DNA of 37,064 nucleotides from Paenibacillus sp. MZ04-78.2 (GCF_024213375.1 NZ_JANAVJ010000047.1:1-37064); one strand, 5' to 3'; shown: positions 1 to 6,530, counted from the stretch's first letter. Notes: generated by a model not told the origin, from the sequence alone. Program-made: numbers and translations.

Positions 1-66
1 GTCTGCACAAAACAGAAATGGCCTGCGTGCGTTAACTAGCTAAGAATCCCACGGCTTTAGCCGTGT
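1..66 (+). mobile_element. Probable right end of an IS200/IS605-family element (3' end of TnpB omega-RNA region)
   Basis: Positions 41-66 carry AAGAATCCC followed by a perfect hairpin, CACGGC (50-55), loop TTTA, GCCGTG (60-65). This AGAATCCCACG-hairpin signature is the usual right end of IS200/IS605 elements with tnpB, where it also forms the 3' part of the guide (omega) RNA. The transposase would lie left of the window, so the assignment rests on the hairpin and the motif before it. The next bases run straight into a 5'-truncated gene, consistent with an insertion boundary near 66-72. Confidence 0.5.
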
Positions 67-521
67 TGGAGGCTCAACCGCATTATAGTACCTTCTCTCT
101 GGATAGCCGGGAGGTCTGGTTCAATGCCTGCCATTTCTATAATGGGGAGACGATTAAAGTCCCAATCGCCGAGCTGACAGACAATACAGTTGACAAGGAA
201 TGGCCCAGCATGAATGAAGAAATGCGGGTATACGCCGCGGCTCCAGTATCGAATGGCCAAATTCTCGGCGACGCTTACGGCTACCTGCGCCTTATTAACA
301 GCGAAGGTGAGGAGATTTGGCGCTATTTTGTCGGCAGTACGATTACCGGTCTTGCCGTGTCGGCTGATGAAGCGCTGCTTGCCGTGGGAACGTACGGCGG
401 CATGCTGCATTTCATTGATTTGCAGAGCGGAGAAAAGGATGCGTACACGATCGGCACTGCACCGATCCAGGAGATGTCCAGATGGATCATCTGGAAGGAC
501 GAGGCGCCGCTGCGCTGGTAG
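63..521 (+). pseudogene. 5'-truncated beta-propeller (WD40/PQQ-like) protein
   Basis: The frame encodes about 150 residues with propeller-like blades: ILGDAYGYLRLINSEGEE (a strand, then 'G..G.L.ld..G') and LLAVGTYGGMLHFIDLQSGE. This is the pattern of quinoprotein or WD40 repeats. It has no signal peptide and only about two blades, whereas the family needs six to eight, so it is a C-terminal remnant. The apparent GTG start at 63 lies inside the hairpin of the upstream IS end and has no ribosome site. An in-frame TAA at 33-35 closes the frame upstream. The original start was presumably displaced by the insertion. Function is unknown, and expression is doubtful unless it is driven from the IS. 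Confidence 0.5.
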
Positions 522-534
522 CTGGAAATGCTAT

Positions 535-590
535 ACCCCTGCTCATCAAAGCGTGGCCTGCCATTGCTTCGATAGGCAGGGGGTTTACGT
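535..590. terminator. Possible terminator between convergent genes
   Basis: ACCCCTGC (535-542) can pair with GCAGGGGGT (576-584), and an inner CCTGCC/GGCAGG pair (558-563 with 575-580) is an alternative fold. TTT follows on the + strand. It sits between the converging propeller remnant and the acyl-CoA synthetase gene. The T-tract is short, so this is tentative. Confidence 0.35.
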
Positions 591-620
591 ATTACCGCAG
601 CTTCCTTACGTGCGAGCCGA

Positions 621-2129
621 TCATCGCCAGCTCCGCGACAGCGAGCAATCACGTTTCACCTGCTGCTTCAAAATCTTCCCGCTCGCATTCCTTGGCAGTT
701 CATCTACGAAGGAGTAAATACGCGGACATTTAAACGTAGCCAGATGTTCAGCGGCAAACGCACGCAGTTCTTCCTCAGTAACATTTTCCTTGAGCACAAG
801 CACCGCTTTGACGGTTTCGCCCCACTCTTCATGAGGAACACCCACGACACAGGATTCCAAAACGGCATCATGCTTGGCGAGGACTTCTTCGACCTCACGC
901 GGATAAATGTTCACACCACCGGAAATGATGACATCCTTTTTGCGGTCTACGATGTAAATATAGCCATCTTCATCGCGATAGGCAATGTCGCCTGTGTACA
1001 GCCAGCCTTCCTTGATGGCCGCGTTCGTTTCCTCCGGGTTATTGTCATATTCAAGCATGAGGCTGTCGCCGGTTAATACGATTTCGCCATATTCATGTGG
1101 AGCGCTATCGGTGCCATCAGGACGAACGACCCTGATTTCCATATTAACGGTAGGGTGCTTGCCGATGCTTCCGGCTTTCTCCAGATGTTCCTCAGGATAT
1201 AAGAGGATGCCATTCGGTCCTGCTTCTGTCAGCCCATAAACCTGATAGAAGTTTTCATTCCGGAATGCTTTTTTAACTTGATGATAGGAGGCGAGTGCAA
1301 GCGGTCCGCCACCGTAAGCGAATACGCGCATACTAGATAAGTCATAAGAGGATAGGTCAGCATCCTTGGCTGCAAGCAAATAAGCAACTGGTGCAGCAAA
1401 AGAGAAGGTCGTCTTTTCCCGGTGTATCCAGTTCAGGAATCCTTTTGGCGTAAAATCCCCAATAACATGTGAAGCTCCACAGTAAAAACCACTCATGAAA
1501 AATGTATTTAAAGGTGCTGAGTGGGAGAGCGGCATCAGCGTGAGCATGGAATCTTTATGGGAAAGGCCGAAATTAGCGGAAACTGCCGCAGCAATCGCGA
1601 GGATGCGTTCGTGGTTAAACACGACCCCTTTGGGCGTGCCGGTTGTACCTGAAGTGAAAAGAATTTCGCAAACATCCCGCGAATCCATTGGCATATTCAG
1701 ATTCTCACCTGAAAAGATTACGGATGCTTCTGCGCTTTCCTGAATGGAAAAGCAGTGCTTCAAGCTGCCGCCAGCTTTTAGCGCTGCAACCGTGTCGGAC
1801 AGCTCATTTTCATACAGGACTCCAACTGCATTCGAATTTTGAAAAATAGCCCTTAATTCCCCGGGGGTCAAACGGATATTCATCGGCATCGGAATAGCAC
1901 CGATTTTCATGCATGCGAAAAAAGCATAAAAGAAATGCTCATGATTTCGCGACATCACAGCAATCCGGTCGCCGCGTTGGACGCCTTCATCCTGCAAATA
2001 CCTTGCCAACCTGTTGGCGATTCTGTTCATGTCTCCGTAGGTAAGCCGGTTCGAAGCCGTAATAAAGGCGTCCTTGCCAGGAAACTTTCTTGCGTTCCTT
2101 TCCAATACACCATGAATCGTTGCCCCCAC
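621..2129 (-). CDS. Class I adenylate-forming acyl-CoA synthetase (AMP-dependent ligase)
   Basis: A 502-residue enzyme of normal family length that should activate a carboxylic acid (probably a fatty acid) as acyl-AMP and transfer it to CoA. The P-loop is FTSGTTGTPKG (about residues 158-168). The adenine/A5 motif is YQVYGLTEAG (about 300), and the A7-A8 hinge YTGDIAYRDEDGYIYIVDRKKD is followed by GGVNIYPREVEEVL. The catalytic Lys lies in PRNASGKILK near the C-terminus. Start is GTG (2127-2129), preceded by AAAGGGG on the minus strand. The gene is divergent from the acyl-CoA dehydrogenase gene at 2318 and shares a 188-bp control region with it, which suggests joint use in acyl-CoA metabolism. 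The exact substrate cannot be read from sequence. It could in principle supply an acyl starter to the NRPS cluster, but the addiction modules between them argue against a shared operon. Confidence 0.85.
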   Translation of the reverse strand: MGATIHGVLERNARKFPGKDAFITASNRLTYGDMNRIANRLARYLQDEGVQRGDRIAVMSRNHEHFFYAFFACMKIGAIPMPMNIRLTPGELRAIFQNSNAVGVLYENELSDTVAALKAGGSLKHCFSIQESAEASVIFSGENLNMPMDSRDVCEILFTSGTTGTPKGVVFNHERILAIAAAVSANFGLSHKDSMLTLMPLSHSAPLNTFFMSGFYCGASHVIGDFTPKGFLNWIHREKTTFSFAAPVAYLLAAKDADLSSYDLSSMRVFAYGGGPLALASYHQVKKAFRNENFYQVYGLTEAGPNGILLYPEEHLEKAGSIGKHPTVNMEIRVVRPDGTDSAPHEYGEIVLTGDSLMLEYDNNPEETNAAIKEGWLYTGDIAYRDEDGYIYIVDRKKDVIISGGVNIYPREVEEVLAKHDAVLESCVVGVPHEEWGETVKAVLVLKENVTEEELRAFAAEHLATFKCPRIYSFVDELPRNASGKILKQQVKRDCSLSRSWR

Positions 2130-2241
2130 TTTGCTCAGCCCCTTTAAGAATCAATGATGCTCAGCTGTCTTGGTCTGGCTGTTTTCGTACTTTTCTATAA
2201 GTCAAAATGTCTTCCCGCAGCTATTTGTTATATCTCCCTAG

Positions 2242-2271
2242 TTGACGTTAACGTTACCTGAATTTTATAAT
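2242..2271 (+). promoter_or_regulatory. Sigma-A promoter with overlapping palindromic operator, upstream of the acyl-CoA dehydrogenase gene
   Basis: TTGACG (2242-2247) and a perfect TATAAT (2266-2271) are spaced 18 bp apart. A perfect palindrome ACGTTAACGT (2245-2254) overlaps the -35 and spacer, so a dimeric repressor bound there would block transcription. ACGTTAACGT-type sites are known for fatty-acid and branched-chain acid catabolism regulators such as LiuR; which regulator acts here is unknown. The palindrome sits between the two divergent genes and could control both. Confidence 0.6.
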
Positions 2272-2317
2272 AATTCTGGAAATTACATTTTGTCAATCAA
2301 AAAAGGAGTGATTTTCC

Positions 2318-3928
2318 ATGAACGTCACTTTCCAGAACCAGCAGACGAGAGGAAGGAATTCATACACATTTGATGAGTTTTTGGATCGGCGCAGTCATCT
2401 GGATTGGTATAAGGATGATCCTTTTTTGCAAAAAGCCCTAAACACATTTGCAGGCCCCCACTATGAACAGATCCATCATGAGCTGCTGAATTTTTCTCCG
2501 GCTGTTTCGTCTCAATGGAACCTCCTTGCCGAGAGGGCAGCGAGACCTGAAGTCCGCCCATATATGCTGCACTATGACGCTTTTAACCATCGGATTGACC
2601 GCGTCGTCCGGCCCATGGAAACCCTGCAGCTTGAAAAAGAAGTGTTCGGCGAAGGTCTTTTTTCGAGCAGCATGCAGGCTTGGGAAAGCTTTGCGAAGCG
2701 CATGCTTATTCATCAGCTTGGAGAAGCTGGCGTGACCTGCCCGCTGACATGCACGCTGGGATTAATCGCGCTCCTTGAACAGTATCCGAATGAAGATCAT
2801 CCGGAGCTGCGGGAAATCTTGCAGCATACGAAAGAGGGAAGAAATGGGGATTTCGCAATCGGAGCCCAATTCATGACCGAGATTCAAGGTGGGTCCGATT
2901 TGCCGGCCAATGTGCTGGAAGCCGTGCCGGATGGCAAAAACTATCGCTTATACGGGAATAAATTTTTCTGTTCGGTAGCCCATGCGGACTACTCTGTTGT
3001 CACGGCGAAAATTTCCGGTACCGATACCGTTTCGACCTTTATTGTGCCATCATGGCTGCCAGGGGATAAAGAAAAGGAAAAGCGCAATGGCTATGAAATT
3101 AATCGAATCAAATGGAAAATGGGAACGGCAGAGCTGCCGACAGGAGAAATTCAGTATGACGGGGCACAGGCTTATCAGGTCGGTCCTGCTGGGAAAGGAG
3201 TCGCAGTTGCCGTTGGAATTGTCCTGACTTTATCGCGCCTTGAAATTGGCATTGCCTGCGCGGCTTTCATGCTGCGTGCTGCCCGGGAAGCAAACCTTTA
3301 TGGCGATTTTCGCACTGTTTTTGGAAAAAGGGTGAAAGATTACCCGCTATCAGCCAGAACCTTAAAGCGGATTGAAAACGCCGCACAGCGCACGACAACA
3401 GGCGCTTTTAAGATCTATGACCTATTCCTGCGTCTGGATCAGCCTCTCAACGCGGGCATTCCAGTCGATCAGCCGCTTGAACTGCGAAAGCAGCTCTTTA
3501 ATTTGAGAGAGCTTATTCTACTGCAAAAAATCTGTACGACGAGCGAAGGGGCGGAGGTTCTGCGGGAGGCCATCTCCGTTTTTGGCGGCCATGGGGTCAT
3601 GGAGGAATTCTCCTCACTGCCGCGAATTTTCCGCGATATCGTTGTCAATGAGCAGTGGGAAGGTCCGCGCAATTTACTGCTGACCCAAATCTACCGCGAT
3701 ATTCAGAGAGTTGCAGATTGGTATCCGCCGGCAGATTTCGTCGAGAACGTGCTGGCAGGCGCATCTAAGGAAACGATGAATCGATTCACTGAGCAGCTGA
3801 CTGATCTGCTTCAGCGTCCGGTATGCGGGGAGGTCAGTGACGCATCGCTTGAAGCTGCTGAAGAATGGGATACGTTCTGTGATTCCTTTTTCAAAGCGTA
3901 TCAGACGATCGCGCTGGAGGAAATTTGA
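2318..3928 (+). CDS. Acyl-CoA dehydrogenase-like flavoprotein
   Basis: A 536-residue acyl-CoA dehydrogenase fold, longer than the usual ~380-residue mitochondrial-type enzymes and nearer the AidB or long-chain bacterial subgroup. Family hallmarks are QFMTEIQGGSDLPANV (flavin/substrate motif 'a.TEp.aGSD'), GNKFFCSVAHAD, and the C-terminal FGGHGVMEEFSSLPRIFRD followed by NEQWEGPRNLLLTQ. In that last stretch many family members have the catalytic Glu or a structural acid. AidB-like proteins can lack ordinary dehydrogenase activity, so substrate and reaction remain open. The ATG at 2318 follows AAAGGAG with good spacing and is served by the promoter at 2242-2271. A stem-loop terminator follows at 3985. 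Its divergent partner is an acyl-CoA synthetase, fitting an acyl-CoA degradation or editing pair. Confidence 0.8.
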   Translation: MNVTFQNQQTRGRNSYTFDEFLDRRSHLDWYKDDPFLQKALNTFAGPHYEQIHHELLNFSPAVSSQWNLLAERAARPEVRPYMLHYDAFNHRIDRVVRPMETLQLEKEVFGEGLFSSSMQAWESFAKRMLIHQLGEAGVTCPLTCTLGLIALLEQYPNEDHPELREILQHTKEGRNGDFAIGAQFMTEIQGGSDLPANVLEAVPDGKNYRLYGNKFFCSVAHADYSVVTAKISGTDTVSTFIVPSWLPGDKEKEKRNGYEINRIKWKMGTAELPTGEIQYDGAQAYQVGPAGKGVAVAVGIVLTLSRLEIGIACAAFMLRAAREANLYGDFRTVFGKRVKDYPLSARTLKRIENAAQRTTTGAFKIYDLFLRLDQPLNAGIPVDQPLELRKQLFNLRELILLQKICTTSEGAEVLREAISVFGGHGVMEEFSSLPRIFRDIVVNEQWEGPRNLLLTQIYRDIQRVADWYPPADFVENVLAGASKETMNRFTEQLTDLLQRPVCGEVSDASLEAAEEWDTFCDSFFKAYQTIALEEI

Positions 3929-3984
3929 TCGCAGGTAAAAGTAGGATAAGACGCTGGAAGGAAGGGGTTTGCACTGATACGCAA

Positions 3985-4026
3985 AGGAGCTTCTCGGTTG
4001 TTATCCGGGAAGCTCCTGGTTTTACT
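3985..4026 (+). terminator. Rho-independent terminator, copy 1 of a 33-bp direct repeat
   Basis: AGGAGCTTC (3985-3993) pairs with GAAGCTCCT (4009-4017). The stem is extended by TCGG/CCGG around loop TTGTTAT, and GGTTTTACTTT follows. It ends the acyl-CoA dehydrogenase transcript. A nearly identical hairpin (30 of 33 bases) lies at 4525-4557. Confidence 0.75.
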
Positions 4027-4080
4027 TTCCGCTTCGTGTGGAAGATCCTTGAAAGTTTTGTAGAGGAACAGGGGGGAGCA

Positions 4081-4089
4081 TGTTATAAT
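4081..4089 (+). promoter_or_regulatory. Extended -10 promoter of the small toxin gene
   Basis: TGTTATAAT is a TGn-extended, perfect TATAAT (4084-4089) placed 73 nt before the toxin start codon. No good -35 lies at 17 bp, which an extended -10 does not need. The long leader leaves room for the structured 5' region described at 4133-4161. Confidence 0.55.
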
Positions 4090-4132
4090 CGTCTCTATGG
4101 ACTATGAATAGTGGTGGATGTTTTCGGACCAC

Positions 4133-4161
4133 GGCGCAGCCTCCCGAAAGGGGGTGACGCC
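4133..4161 (+). promoter_or_regulatory. Hairpin sequestering the toxin Shine-Dalgarno sequence
   Basis: CTCCC (4141-4145), GNRA-type loop GAAA and GGGGG (4150-4154) form a stem whose 3' arm is the Shine-Dalgarno AAAGGGGGTGA. GGCG (4133-4136) can also pair with CGCC (4158-4161), enclosing the whole site. The ATG at 4163 lies just outside. Translation should be off in this fold, as in many type I toxin mRNAs. Confidence 0.6.
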
Positions 4162-4162
4162 G

Positions 4163-4294
4163 ATGGTCAACCTTGTGGCGCTTTATGATGTGCTGCGTTG
4201 GATCGCGACGGTTCTAAGCCTTGTGTTTGGAATCCGTAAGCTCTATCGCTGGACACGTCGTAAGTTTCGTAACAAGCGAAAACCCACCGCGTAA
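4163..4294 (+). CDS. Small membrane toxin-like peptide (type I toxin-antitoxin candidate)
   Basis: A 43-residue peptide starting MVNLVALYDVLRWIATVLSL. It has one hydrophobic segment (about residues 2-24) and a strongly basic tail (RKLYRWTRRKFRNKRKPTA). A short single-span helix with a Lys/Arg-rich C-terminus is typical of type I membrane toxins of the TxpA/BsrG/holin-like kind. The ATG at 4163 has a near-perfect Shine-Dalgarno (AAAGGGGGTGA) that is occluded by the hairpin at 4133-4161. The last codons form the left arm of a bidirectional terminator (4279-4320), so an RNA entering from the right on the other strand would overlap the mRNA 3' end. I do not recognise the exact family. It could instead be a small membrane peptide without toxicity. 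Confidence 0.55.
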   Translation: MVNLVALYDVLRWIATVLSLVFGIRKLYRWTRRKFRNKRKPTA

Positions 4295-4320
4295 TAGGTT
4301 GAGCGCCTACGGTGGGTTTT
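4279..4320. terminator. Bidirectional terminator of the toxin mRNA and predicted antisense RNA
   Basis: AAAACCCACCG (4279-4289) and CGGTGGGTTTT (4310-4320) form an 11-bp stem. An inner TAGG/CCTA pair lies in the loop. Runs of T occur on both strands. The left arm overlaps the end of the toxin reading frame. Confidence 0.7.
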
Positions 4321-4378
4321 GCTGAACTAAAATTTTGTTTTGGCGCGCCGTGGTGATCCACAGCCTTTCAGGTCCTAA

Positions 4379-4414
4379 GAGTCTTTACCGTTCGCAGCGG
4401 TGAAGGCTCTTTTT
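4379..4414 (+). terminator. Second terminator downstream of the toxin gene
   Basis: AGAG.CTTTACCG and CGGTGAAGGCTCT form an imperfect long stem around TTCGCAG, followed by TTTTT on the + strand. It may catch read-through from the toxin mRNA. Confidence 0.55.
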
Positions 4415-4524
4415 AGTATACGGATAAACTGGATTTGCTTATACAGCTAGCTTCGAAACAACATTGACGTTGTCTTTATTTTATCACGGCATTTTACGTC
4501 ATGCAACGTATAACTCCCTAGGTC

Positions 4525-4563
4525 TGGAGCTTCTCCGCTGTTATCCGGGAAGCTCCTTTTTTA
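4525..4563 (+). terminator. Rho-independent terminator, copy 2 of the 33-bp direct repeat
   Basis: GGAGCTTC (4526-4533) pairs with GAAGCTCC (4549-4556), followed by six T. The 33-base unit at 4525-4557 matches 3985-4017 except at three positions, including the loop. It overlaps the stop codon of the minus-strand XRE gene. Confidence 0.7.
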
Positions 4564-4785
4564 CGCTTCTTTTTTGTCTTCAGGTTCATATTCAATTAAT
4601 TCGGACAAGGTGCATTGGAAGGTATCGCATAGCTTGAATAACGTTTCCAGCTTTGTCGTCTCGATATTCGTTTCCCGATATAACTTATTGATCGAATTTC
4701 GACTAATTCCCGATAACCTCATTAAATCCGATATATCATCGATTCGATGTTCCGCCATGAGCTTTCTCAAGTTGCATTTCAACAT
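4561..4785 (-). CDS. Small XRE/Cro-type DNA-binding regulator
   Basis: A 74-residue protein that is almost entirely one helix-turn-helix domain. The recognition region is DLMRLSGISRNSINKLYRET, followed by the family's 'le.lf.lcd.f.ct..eLie' ending (LFKLCDTFQCTLSELIEYEP). The tail is acidic (EPEDKKEA). It probably binds as a dimer and represses the divergent gene at 4948. A ribosome site AGGGGG precedes ATG (4783-4785) on the minus strand. A minus-strand promoter TTGTAG-17 bp-TAATAT reads from 4837 to 4809. Its target is probably the TAACCTT sites between the two genes. It resembles the short XRE regulators of Bacillales prophages and small accessory modules. Confidence 0.8.
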   Translation of the reverse strand: MLKCNLRKLMAEHRIDDISDLMRLSGISRNSINKLYRETNIETTKLETLFKLCDTFQCTLSELIEYEPEDKKEA

Positions 4786-4808
4786 TTCGTTTGCCCCCTA
4801 TGGTTACT

Positions 4809-4837
4809 ATATTACTCTGAGCATGTATTATCTACAA
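4809..4837 (-). promoter_or_regulatory. Promoter of the XRE gene
   Basis: On the minus strand TTGTAG (4837-4832) and TAATAT (4814-4809) are separated by exactly 17 bp and lie 24 nt upstream of the XRE start codon. Confidence 0.5.
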
Positions 4838-4853
4838 TTACAATAACATTATT

Positions 4854-4922
4854 TAACCTTGTAGAGTAAAAAAATAACTTTACATTATCATTATAGAGTT
4901 ATATAATAACCTTATAAGGTTA
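4854..4922 (+). promoter_or_regulatory. Promoter and palindromic operator of the 91-aa gene
   Basis: TTTACA (4879-4884) and a perfect TATAAT (4902-4907) are 17 bp apart. Immediately downstream is the perfect 16-bp palindrome TAACCTTATAAGGTTA (4907-4922), placed to block RNA polymerase. A half-site TAACCTT occurs again at 4854-4860. The likely ligand is the divergently encoded XRE protein. Confidence 0.6.
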
Positions 4923-4947
4923 ATTGCGTGATTTAAAGGAGGATAAT

Positions 4948-5223
4948 ATGGTCAATTCAATAGGAAATTCCCTTCAACAATTCATTGGTCATCGTGTAGA
5001 TGAAATTACGGAAAATCTTATGGCAACCAATACAACCTACAAATTGCTTTCAAATCAATGTACCCAGCACTTTATACAAATACAAAAATACTTGCCGAAC
5101 GATCTTCAACAAACCATGTTGCAGTATGAAGAGACGTTGCTCTCGCTTCAAGCAGTTATTGAAACTCATGTTTATACCCAAGGCTTAAAGGACGGGATGA
5201 CCTTGCGTGGATTGTTAAAATAA
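4948..5223 (+). CDS. Hypothetical 91-residue protein paired with an XRE regulator
   Basis: The start at ATG 4948 is chosen because AAGGAGG (4936-4942) lies 5 nt upstream; a TTG at 4924 would put the ribosome site inside the gene. The product is helical and hydrophilic, without a signal peptide or membrane segment. It has heptad-like stretches (SLQQFIGHRVDEITENLM and LQYEETLLSLQAVIETHV) and ends in LKDGMTLRGLLK. I do not recognise the family. Tight control by the 16-bp palindrome and the divergent XRE gene suggests a two-gene regulatory or addiction module. No known toxin motif is visible. Confidence 0.65.
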   Translation: MVNSIGNSLQQFIGHRVDEITENLMATNTTYKLLSNQCTQHFIQIQKYLPNDLQQTMLQYEETLLSLQAVIETHVYTQGLKDGMTLRGLLK

Positions 5224-5359
5224 AGGGTGGATGATTGTCCTATAAAGGATGATGTTCCTATCCTTGCTATCATTTACTCTAATGTTTTATCGTTTATGTA
5301 AAACGAAGGAGGAAGCTAGCGTATAGAGACGAGAGGCCAAAAGTGTGTCCGTAAAATGT

Positions 5360-5392
5360 TCCGTATGTTTATACGGAGCTTTATGGTATGAT
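5360..5392 (+). promoter_or_regulatory. Operator/promoter region of the Fic toxin-antitoxin operon
   Basis: A perfect inverted repeat TCCGTAT (5360-5366) and ATACGGA (5371-5377) with a GTTT spacer lies just before a -10-like TATGAT (5387-5392). Related half-sites GTCCGTA (from 5348) and TACGG (from 5399) flank it. This is a plausible autoregulatory site for the Phd-like DNA-binding part of the antitoxin. Confidence 0.5.
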
Positions 5393-5434
5393 AAGTAAAT
5401 ACGGTGATATTCTTGGCAAAGGAGAATGACTTAG

Positions 5435-5854
5435 ATGGATACGTCCATGTTTAAGCCGACATTCCATGTTGACCAGTTGATTTCTTCTTCGGAAGCGTCA
5501 AAAAAATTCGGTGAAGTGCGGAAAAAAGCCAAATCAGTGCCTCAGTATATTACGGAAAATGGGAATGTAGATACGGTCATCCTTAGTTATGAGCTGTTTG
5601 AGTCGATGTTCCATCGCCTGAATCAACTGGAACAGCAAGAGCTTCAGCGCGAGGTGGCTCTTAATTATGATCCGGAAGCAACTGAATCGGATAAAGACAT
5701 GAATGCAGCGATGCGCCAAGCGCAGGCTAGTCTGGCTATCGAAGGGCTTGTGTTGCCGGAAGAGGGTCAGAAATTAGTCCAGAAGCGACTAGGGGGGGAG
5801 ATTTCTCAAGCTGACTTCTTGAAGGCGGCCCTTGAGATCGCGACCCGTGAATGA
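5435..5854 (+). CDS. Fic antitoxin: Phd/YefM-like N-terminus fused to a VbhA-type inhibitory helix
   Basis: 139 residues. The N-terminal half (about 12-70) looks Phd/YefM-like: LISSSEASKKFGEVRKKA, then 'qyItenG..dtVilsye.fe.m'. This fold normally binds operator DNA. The C-terminal half carries SLAIEGL (S99-G104), which fits the class I Fic inhibitory motif (S/T)xxxE(G/N). LPEEGQKLVQKRLGGEISQA follows, matching the layout of the VbhA antitoxin tail. The motif's Glu is known to block ATP gamma-phosphate placement in the Fic active site. ATG 5435 follows AAAGGAGA at good spacing. The gene overlaps the start of the Fic gene, so the two are translationally coupled. The combination of domains is unusual: Phd normally pairs with Doc, while VbhA-type helices are normally short separate proteins. 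Confidence 0.75.
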   Translation: MDTSMFKPTFHVDQLISSSEASKKFGEVRKKAKSVPQYITENGNVDTVILSYELFESMFHRLNQLEQQELQREVALNYDPEATESDKDMNAAMRQAQASLAIEGLVLPEEGQKLVQKRLGGEISQADFLKAALEIATRE

Positions 5855-6434
5855 TTTTGTTCAATCCAAATATTGCTATCCCGGCACCGATGTGTTGATT
5901 AATTATGCCGGAATTCGTGACGAGGAGCAATTGAAGGTTTTCGAAAGCATTGTGACCGCTAACCGGTTAGCTCAGTTGATTCTAACGCCAACCCCTGGAA
6001 ATTTTGACTTGACGCATTTAAAAAGCATCCATCATCATATTTTCCAAGACGTATATCCGTTTGCCGGTAAGCTCCGGGCAGAAGATATTGCGAAAGATAC
6101 TTTCCGGTTTGCGCCTACACAGTTTTTGGAATCGTCTGCGGCTGATTTGTTCCGCGACCTTGCCAAGGAGAAATTCCTAAAAGACTTGCCAATGGCGGAC
6201 TTTGCAAAGCGCGTGAGTCATTATATGGCCGAGATCAATGTCCTGCATCCGTTCCGGGAAGGCAACGGCCGTGCGCAGAGGGAATTTATCCGTCAGCTCG
6301 CCGTGAATGCCGGTTATCAGCTGGACTGGTCGAGGGTGGACAAGTCTTTGGTCATGCAAGCTTCCATTCGCTCCAAGGTGGATACGCAGGACCTCTCCGA
6401 TGTCATAGGGCATTGCCTTGAGAAGATGCACTAA
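5847..6434 (+). CDS. fic: Fic-domain toxin (probable AMP-transferase)
   Basis: About 195 residues. It carries the full Fic active-site motif HPFREGNGR (about residues 134-142), followed by AQREFIRQLA. The His is the general base and the GNGR loop binds nucleotide phosphates. The N-terminus (KYCYPGTDVLINYAGIRD...) matches class I bacterial Fic toxins, several of which AMPylate DNA gyrase and topoisomerase IV. GTG 5847 overlaps the antitoxin stop by 8 nt and gives a conventional N-terminus. TTG at 5832 is an alternative that adds five residues. The inhibitory Glu is absent from the toxin itself and supplied by the neighbour (class I arrangement). A terminator follows at 6500. The target is inferred from the family, not shown here. 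Confidence 0.85.
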   Translation: MNDFVQSKYCYPGTDVLINYAGIRDEEQLKVFESIVTANRLAQLILTPTPGNFDLTHLKSIHHHIFQDVYPFAGKLRAEDIAKDTFRFAPTQFLESSAADLFRDLAKEKFLKDLPMADFAKRVSHYMAEINVLHPFREGNGRAQREFIRQLAVNAGYQLDWSRVDKSLVMQASIRSKVDTQDLSDVIGHCLEKMH

Positions 6435-6499
6435 TTATTGTATCGGGTTAAACATTAGTACGGTGAAGCAATCGAAAATAAGTTGATGTAAAAGGGATA

Positions 6500-6530
6500 G
6501 GCCGCCATACGTTGGTAGGCCTTTTTTCCA
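6500..6530 (+). terminator. Terminator after the Fic operon
   Basis: AGGCC and GGCCT, with inner CCA/TGG, form a stem followed by a run of T. It separates the Fic module from the NRPS operon. Confidence 0.65.

Larger units (their letters stand above)
4278..4431 (-). ncRNA. Candidate antisense antitoxin RNA overlapping the toxin mRNA 3' end
   Basis: On the minus strand a TATAAG -10 element (4443 down to 4438) would start an RNA near 4431. It would end at the bidirectional hairpin 4279-4320, which is followed on that strand by TTTTCGCTT. The RNA would be about 150 nt and complementary to the toxin mRNA tail, the arrangement known for txpA/RatA and bsrG/SR4. No strong -35 was seen. The call is inferred from arrangement only. 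Confidence 0.35.

Noticed and set aside
3925..4107. 60-codon plus-strand frame after the acyl-CoA dehydrogenase gene
   Set aside because: It runs straight through the terminator hairpin at 3985-4026 and has no ribosome site.
5244..5270. AAGGAT/ATCCTT hairpin after the 91-aa gene as a terminator
   Set aside because: Only six base pairs with a 9-nt loop and no T-run, too weak to call.
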